NCBI GenBank assembly: GCA_963578605.1
Contig: CAUZEA010000015.1
Coordinates: 8,816-72,815 of the forward strand
DNA from: JAKVCB01 sp963578605
GTDB lineage: Bacteria > Planctomycetota > Planctomycetia > Pirellulales > Lacipirellulaceae
Direction of reading: 5' to 3'
DNA length: 64,000 nucleotides
Position 1 is the first letter of the stretch. Each line of letters opens with the position of its first letter. This document shows positions 59,861 through 64,000 of this stretch, one piece after another. The notes below the pieces were generated by a model. The model was not told the DNA's origin and searched no databases. It saw nothing but the letters and a program-made list of their open reading frames with translations. A program made the position numbers and the translations under genes.

Positions 59861-62131
59861 ATGCGAACCTTGTTGTCTCTTTTGGTGGTTGTAGTTCTCA
59901 CCACTTTTTCCCTGGCGAATGAGGTGGTGGTCCCGGTCCGTGTTTCTGCTTCATCAAGCACTCATGTACCGGCGGACCCGAAGCTGTGGCATGTCGACAC
60001 GTTGCGACTCGGGGCGGTCCACTACGATCCGGACACGGGCGGCAACGCACCGTATGGATTGATCGGGCACCATCGGCGGGTCGTGTCGTGCGTTGCCCAC
60101 GAAGGTAACGCCATGGAGGGCCAAGGCGATTTCCCGGGTCACGAATCGTACCTGGACGAGCCAGCGGAGCATCCCAAGCCACAGGGCATGTGGATGTCTG
60201 CCAAGGGGGACCATCAAAACGCATGGGTCGAGTTGGAACTTCCGGAGGTCACCGACCTTGGTCAGATCTGGATCTGGAACTGGAACGATGGGCCGGAAAT
60301 CGGTCGCCGGGTCAAACAACTTACGATTCAGACTTCGACCGAGACGGCCGGCGCCGGCCAGTTGGGAAGTGTTCGTTATGACGTGGACCACACCACGGTC
60401 AAAATGCCTGATGTTGCCCAGGTCCAGGCCCGCATGCCGGACGTGGTTTACCACTTTCCCGCCGGTACCCGCTCCCGCTACGTTCGGCTTCACAATATGT
60501 CCAGCTACAGTGACCCACAGCTGGGCCTGGCGGAGGTCTTTGTCCTGGCCCGCTCTGGCAACGAACAACCGGCCGCAGGGCACCTCGGTCCAGTCGCTGG
60601 CGAGGTCCCGCACGCCGACCAGCCGCACTGGCAGTTGTTCCTGGACGACCACATCATCACCCGAAGTACCGGGTTTCAACGAGTGCTGCACCATCCCAAG
60701 CCGCGCGGGGTGGTCCTGAAGCCGGACCAACCGTGGGAGACGTTCGGAGTTACCCCCTGGTATGTTGGGCCGCGCAAAGGAGGAGGGTACGAATGTTACT
60801 ACCAGGCTCTCTACTGGCGTCCCGGTGGCGGTTCGAAAAACCAGATTGCCTATGCCACGAGCGACGACGGGATCCACTGGGAAAAGCCGGTCTTGAACAT
60901 GGTCGACGGACCGACCGAGGTCCATCAACGCCCGGGCTACCCGCAGGGAATCAGCGGCGGCCCAATGAGCAAGGCCAACAACATCCTGCCGTGTGGCCAC
61001 CCACGGGACATGTTCAAATTTGGTAACGTCCGCGACCCGGAGAAGAGGTATGCGATCGGCCTGGACTTCCGTGTCAATCAACGGGTTGGCTTTTGCCGGG
61101 AACTGCCTGATTTTATCAACGACCCCAAATGGCAGGATGGTATTGTCGACTCAGGTGGCTACAAGCCCTCCCACTACAACGCCTTGGAATTCTGGGATGA
61201 CATCAACAAGGAATGGGTGGCGATGCGTCAAGCCCCCAACCATCCACCCACCCGATGCGGTGGCCGGTACGCTTCACCCGATCTCAAGAACTGGAAACTG
61301 GAGCACTACATCTACCCCGATGCGCACGACAGCACCGATCCGCGTTATTTTGATGAAGTCTACGGAGTGATGGGTTTGCACATAGAAGGATTCGTCCTGG
61401 GGGTTCTTTCCTGGTTCACCGGTGACATGACGCATGCAGCCACCAATAACCATCGTGGGATCATTGGCAGGGACACCGCCAAGGGCACGAAGGAAGTCCG
61501 AATTGTTACCAGCCGCGACGGCGGAAAGACATGGGGTCGGACCGTTAGCCGCGAAGCCTGGATTCCGCACGGTACCGAACAGGACAGCTACGATCGAATG
61601 GTCCGTGTCGACTGCCCACCTTTACACGTGGGCGATGAAGACTGGTTCTACGGTACTGTCTATAACGGCGATCATGCGGGGCACAACTACTACAAAGACG
61701 GCCGCCGTTCCCTGATCCAAGGTGCTTTGTACGTGCAAAAGCACAATCGCTACGTCAGCCTGACTGCGGGCAACATCGAACAGATTTTGATTACCAAACC
61801 GGTCAAAGTCACCGGCAAAACGCTGCAGCTGAACGTCGACGGCAGCCGCGGCAACGTACGCGTCGGTATCGGCATCGACAAAGTGATCCCCCACAAACAA
61901 GGTGCGTGGGGTTTTAAGGCAATCTTGCCGCACTACATGGTCAAAGACCGCTGGGACCGGACTCACCTGGAAGAGGGATTTCACATTCTTGACTGCGTGC
62001 CGATCGAGTCGGACTGCATCGAACAGAACGTCCGCTGGAAGGAGGCAGACCTCAAGTCGCTGATGGGCAAGACGGTACGGCTTTACATCATGGTGCAGGA
62101 CGCAGACCTTTACGGATTTCGGTTTCGGTAG
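59861..62131 (+). CDS. Secreted uncharacterised protein, paralogue 3 of 3, with N-terminal discoidin-like domain
   Basis: The 756-residue protein starts at the ATG at 59861 (AGAGAGG upstream) with a signal peptide (LLSLLVVVVLTTFSLANEV). Residues about 100-230 form an F5/8-type sandwich (AWVELELPEVTDLGQIWIW, RYVRLHNMSSYSDPQLGLAE) likely to bind sugars. From about 245 it shares the block order of the genes at 28886 and 30679: HWQLFLDDHIITRSTGFQR, YATSDDGIHWEKPVLNMVDG, GNVRDPEKRYAIGL, MRQAPNHPPTR, DSTDPRYFDEVYG, SRDGGKTWGRTVSREAWI, YVQKHNRYVSLTAGN and DADLYGFRF. It is closer to the 28886 protein. The discoidin domain is unique to this copy. Role unknown, probably binding and processing of a secreted glycan. 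Confidence 0.8.
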   Translation: MRTLLSLLVVVVLTTFSLANEVVVPVRVSASSSTHVPADPKLWHVDTLRLGAVHYDPDTGGNAPYGLIGHHRRVVSCVAHEGNAMEGQGDFPGHESYLDEPAEHPKPQGMWMSAKGDHQNAWVELELPEVTDLGQIWIWNWNDGPEIGRRVKQLTIQTSTETAGAGQLGSVRYDVDHTTVKMPDVAQVQARMPDVVYHFPAGTRSRYVRLHNMSSYSDPQLGLAEVFVLARSGNEQPAAGHLGPVAGEVPHADQPHWQLFLDDHIITRSTGFQRVLHHPKPRGVVLKPDQPWETFGVTPWYVGPRKGGGYECYYQALYWRPGGGSKNQIAYATSDDGIHWEKPVLNMVDGPTEVHQRPGYPQGISGGPMSKANNILPCGHPRDMFKFGNVRDPEKRYAIGLDFRVNQRVGFCRELPDFINDPKWQDGIVDSGGYKPSHYNALEFWDDINKEWVAMRQAPNHPPTRCGGRYASPDLKNWKLEHYIYPDAHDSTDPRYFDEVYGVMGLHIEGFVLGVLSWFTGDMTHAATNNHRGIIGRDTAKGTKEVRIVTSRDGGKTWGRTVSREAWIPHGTEQDSYDRMVRVDCPPLHVGDEDWFYGTVYNGDHAGHNYYKDGRRSLIQGALYVQKHNRYVSLTAGNIEQILITKPVKVTGKTLQLNVDGSRGNVRVGIGIDKVIPHKQGAWGFKAILPHYMVKDRWDRTHLEEGFHILDCVPIESDCIEQNVRWKEADLKSLMGKTVRLYIMVQDADLYGFRFR

Positions 62132-62271
62132 ACCGGCAAGCTCCCAGGTATTGTGTTATGGTCACCCTGTTCTTGATGTGGGCCGAGAGGGTACGCTGAA
62201 CGGTACAGTGTCTGGAAAACGCGATAGACAGCCATCGTAAAATGCCATAAACCCGCCGCCACGTATACCGT

Positions 62272-62300
62272 ACCAGAGTGGCGGAATTGGCAGACGCGAC
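62272..62300 (+). pseudogene. 5' fragment of a tRNA-Leu gene
   Basis: ACCAGAGTGGCGGAATTGGC, then AGACGCGAC, is the acceptor arm, D-arm and start of the anticodon stem of bacterial tRNA-Leu. After that the sequence leaves the tRNA pattern: no anticodon arm, variable arm, T-loop (GGTTCGAATCC type) or matching 3' acceptor strand is found downstream. It is therefore a truncated copy of about 29 bases, as left by integration or deletion at a tRNA gene. Confidence 0.55.
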
Positions 62301-62314
62301 GTGAACCCGTTCAT

Positions 62315-62582
62315 ATGACTGTCACGGCAGTTTTTGCGATCGTTGTGGCCGGAACCGTTATCGATCCACTGATAGAGCTGATTGGGAAGTTAAGTGGGAT
62401 AAAGGTCGCCCTACCTTTTGGATTTTGTGATGGCTCTCGTAGTGGCCAGCCTGATCTTAGTTGGTGGTTTTAAATGGCACTGGTGGACACATCGCAAGAA
62501 CCGCAGACTTTTGAGGCTAAAAGAACTGACCTTTGGAACCAACGGTCGACTCGGCGCGATGAAAACCATTATCAAAATATAG
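62315..62582 (+). other. Two overlapping short frames, possibly one broken small membrane protein
   Basis: One frame starts at 62315 and encodes a hydrophobic segment (TVTAVFAIVVAGTVIDPLIE). Another frame (from 62430) gives FVMALVVASLILVGGFKW, then a basic tail HRKNRRLL. Joined near 62420 they would read as a single protein of about 90 residues with two membrane segments. It begins 15 bases after the tRNA fragment. No homology is recognised; chance frames remain possible. Confidence 0.25.
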
Positions 62583-62927
62583 AAGTCAGTACAAAGTCCG
62601 GGTGAAATTCAGCGTTTCTAAAAAACCTCACGCGGCGACATACTGATTCTGCGTCAGTGATGCGCAGGCTGGTCCAATCACTTAATTTTCCGACGCTGAC
62701 CCGCACGTGGTCGTTCTTTTTGATGCAACCCGCCCCCACAACGTTGTCCTGCTGCAATGTCTAGCGTTCTGTGGTTGACGCGTATTTTTATTTGCCAAAT
62801 ACAAGGACACGTTACTGAAAAACAACGCCGGGCATCCCGGTAACAAGGGATCTTTGACGTGTGTGTTCGGCAAAGACTTGTGGTGAAAACCATGCAACAG
62901 GCCGGTTACAATGTCTCACACACAATC

Positions 62928-64000
62928 CTAGTAATCGACCTTGATATGCACGTCGCGCACGACAACGGCTGCCGTGGAGCCTTTCTTATGCTTGATCGTA
63001 ACGCTATTGTCGCCGGAGACGAGCCAGTCATTCATGACCGGATAGGTGATCCAGTTGTCGAAGATGACCTTGCCAGGGCCAAGCGGATGCGAGTTGAGAG
63101 CGGCCTTGATCGGCTCATCCGTCTTGAGATCGGCGATCCCGAGACTCAAGGTAACTACCGGATTTTTGGGCGCCCCGCTAATATCATCTCCCACGAGCAT
63201 CTGCACGTCGATCGATTGACCCGCGGCAAGTGTCACCTTTTGCTCAGGTCGAGGCGGAATCGGAATCTCCACAAACGGACTCCGGACCCGGAAGCGGTAG
63301 GGATCAGTCGTCATCACCCGCCAGTAACCGTGAGGGAAATAGTCCTTGTCGAGCGTGGCCAGCAACTCCGGGTCGCCCAGTTGTCTGTAGATTGGATGAC
63401 TGGGCGGAAATGGGCCGTCAGGCAAATTGAAAATATACAGGCCCTCACCCCCCGCCCGGTAAATGTTCATCGTACGGGCGAGCAGGTTGCGCATTCGCAC
63501 AGCCGGTTGCTCATCTTTGGTCGCAGGGCCACGGCGTTTTTTTGAGCCGGTCCAGCTCAGACACGGATAGACCTTCACTCCTTTCTCACGACCCATGTCG
63601 ATCCACTTGTCCCAGTGGCTGAACTCCCGTAAGCTCAAGAACAGCTCTCGATTCAAGAGTTCGTCGCGTAGCTTGCCGCCCGCCGACTCGACATAGCCAT
63701 TCTCCCAAGGGCTGCCTGTGGCGATGAACAGCGTTCCAACCTCCCCTTGGGCTAGCCAACGGCGAACGGCTTTTGCTACGAACTCTGGACCGCGGGCACC
63801 GACGCGCTGCGTTGGTCGGCTGCGGATGTGTTCGGGCCTGCCCCGAACGGCAAACAGGTATTGCAACGCGCCCAGCACGTCCTGGGAAGTAAACGAACGT
63901 GCCACTTCCAGCGCCAAGCATTCGCGAGTGTACTCATCGACCACCACCAACAGCCGTAGCTGACGACCATCTTCGGTCCGATCCGACACAAAGTCGTACG
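62928..64000 (-). CDS. Chimeric ORF: IS3-type transposase joined in frame to the C-terminal part of a glycosidase-like protein; 5' end beyond window
   Basis: The frame is open to the right edge. Upstream part: YDFVSDRTEDGRQLRLLVVV, DEYTRECLALEVA, then GSPWENGYVES and LRDELLNRELFLSLREF, i.e. the integrase core of an IS3-family OrfB. The usual SDNGPEF block reads SRPTQRVGARGPEF, so the second catalytic Asp is lost, and ESFNGKL has become ESAGGKL. At about 63618-63625 the text changes to SHWDKWIDMGREKGVKVYPC, then AGGEGLYIFNLPDGPFPPSH and a beta-rich tail ending VVVRDVHIKVDY, which resembles the end of secreted GH10-like or uncharacterised planctomycete glycosidases. The element probably inserted into, or was deleted through, that gene. 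The product cannot be a working transposase. Confidence 0.8.
   Translation of the reverse strand, partial: YDFVSDRTEDGRQLRLLVVVDEYTRECLALEVARSFTSQDVLGALQYLFAVRGRPEHIRSRPTQRVGARGPEFVAKAVRRWLAQGEVGTLFIATGSPWENGYVESAGGKLRDELLNRELFLSLREFSHWDKWIDMGREKGVKVYPCLSWTGSKKRRGPATKDEQPAVRMRNLLARTMNIYRAGGEGLYIFNLPDGPFPPSHPIYRQLGDPELLATLDKDYFPHGYWRVMTTDPYRFRVRSPFVEIPIPPRPEQKVTLAAGQSIDVQMLVGDDISGAPKNPVVTLSLGIADLKTDEPIKAALNSHPLGPGKVIFDNWITYPVMNDWLVSGDNSVTIKHKKGSTAAVVVRDVHIKVDY
63624..64000 (-). mobile_element. Remnant of an IS3-family insertion sequence (orfB part)
   Basis: The coding text from about 63624 to the window edge is IS3-family transposase, entering from the right. The usual OrfB end (about 40 more codons and the IS inverted repeat) is missing on the left, where glycosidase-like sequence starts. 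The full element, if any, extends past the window. The missing catalytic Asp indicates an old, inactive copy. Confidence 0.7.

Larger units (their letters stand above)
62132..62927. other. Gene-poor stretch with decayed elements
   Basis: Apart from the tRNA-like fragment and the broken small ORF listed separately, I see no gene in this stretch. The AT content is higher than in the neighbouring coding regions. A few short frames on both strands lack homology. Confidence 0.4.

Noticed and set aside
62272..62360. Complete tRNA-Leu gene
   Set aside because: No anticodon arm, T-loop or 3' acceptor strand follows the D-arm.

Overview
The window reads as chromosomal DNA of a planctomycete, most likely of the Pirellulales. 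Several family hallmarks support this. Two proteins carry the N-terminal LEPLExRxLL-type motif of planctomycete exported proteins. Four secreted proteins carry a dockerin-like module (GDYNGDGFVDAADYTLW type), and five carry a C-terminal PEP-CTERM sorting signal (VPEP, hydrophobic stretch, basic tail). There are two DUF1559 prepilin-like genes paired with small lipoproteins, a sulfatase, FG-GAP/VCBS giants and many secreted carbohydrate-active proteins. No intact RNA gene, CRISPR array or exosortase was seen.

Layout. 1-4488 (-) is the 5' part of a very large modular chitinase. 4953-7874 (-) holds a two-domain multicopper oxidase and a TolC/CusC-like efflux protein, a likely copper-handling pair. 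8156-9610 (-) is a long-form GAPDH. 10211-14821 (+) holds a symporter fused to a solute-binding domain, followed by a tungstate-type ABC transporter (permease, ATPase, binding protein). 15027-17912 (-) is a 14-repeat FG-GAP protein. 18195-19862 (-) is a decay zone with a broken cupin-like gene and a broken sialidase.

20189-26437 contains three dockerin/PEP-CTERM secreted proteins (one a GDSL esterase, one a WbsX/GH99-like protein), an intact sialidase and an HpcH/HpaI aldolase. 26548-32226 has a tandem alpha/beta-hydrolase protein and two convergent paralogues of an uncharacterised secreted family; a third paralogue lies at 59861-62131. 32475-43254 has two DUF1559-lipoprotein pairs flanking two giant secreted proteins. 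43318-45926 (-) is a pair of paralogous PEP-CTERM proteins. 46581-49133 has an FAD oxidoreductase and an unknown gene.

49372-52546 is a striking region: a truncated sulfatase runs in frame into a truncated beta-helix protein, followed by an SGNH esterase. 52972-59451 looks like a catabolic cluster: molybdopterin oxidoreductase, two amidohydrolases, a threonine synthase/dehydratase-like PLP enzyme, RidA and a Gfo/Idh/MocA dehydrogenase. The right end (62272-64000) has a tRNA-Leu 5' fragment, a broken small ORF, and an IS3-type transposase fused in frame to the tail of a glycosidase-like protein.

The overall theme is polysaccharide scavenging: secreted hydrolases, esterases, sialidase and sulfatase, with many surface-anchored products, plus metal/oxyanion uptake and a small-molecule catabolic cluster. 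Signs of rearrangement (two in-frame chimeras, two pseudogenes, an orphan PEP-CTERM tail, a tRNA fragment) concentrate at 18-20 kb, 50-53 kb and 62-64 kb. All functional statements come from reading motifs by eye; no database search was run.
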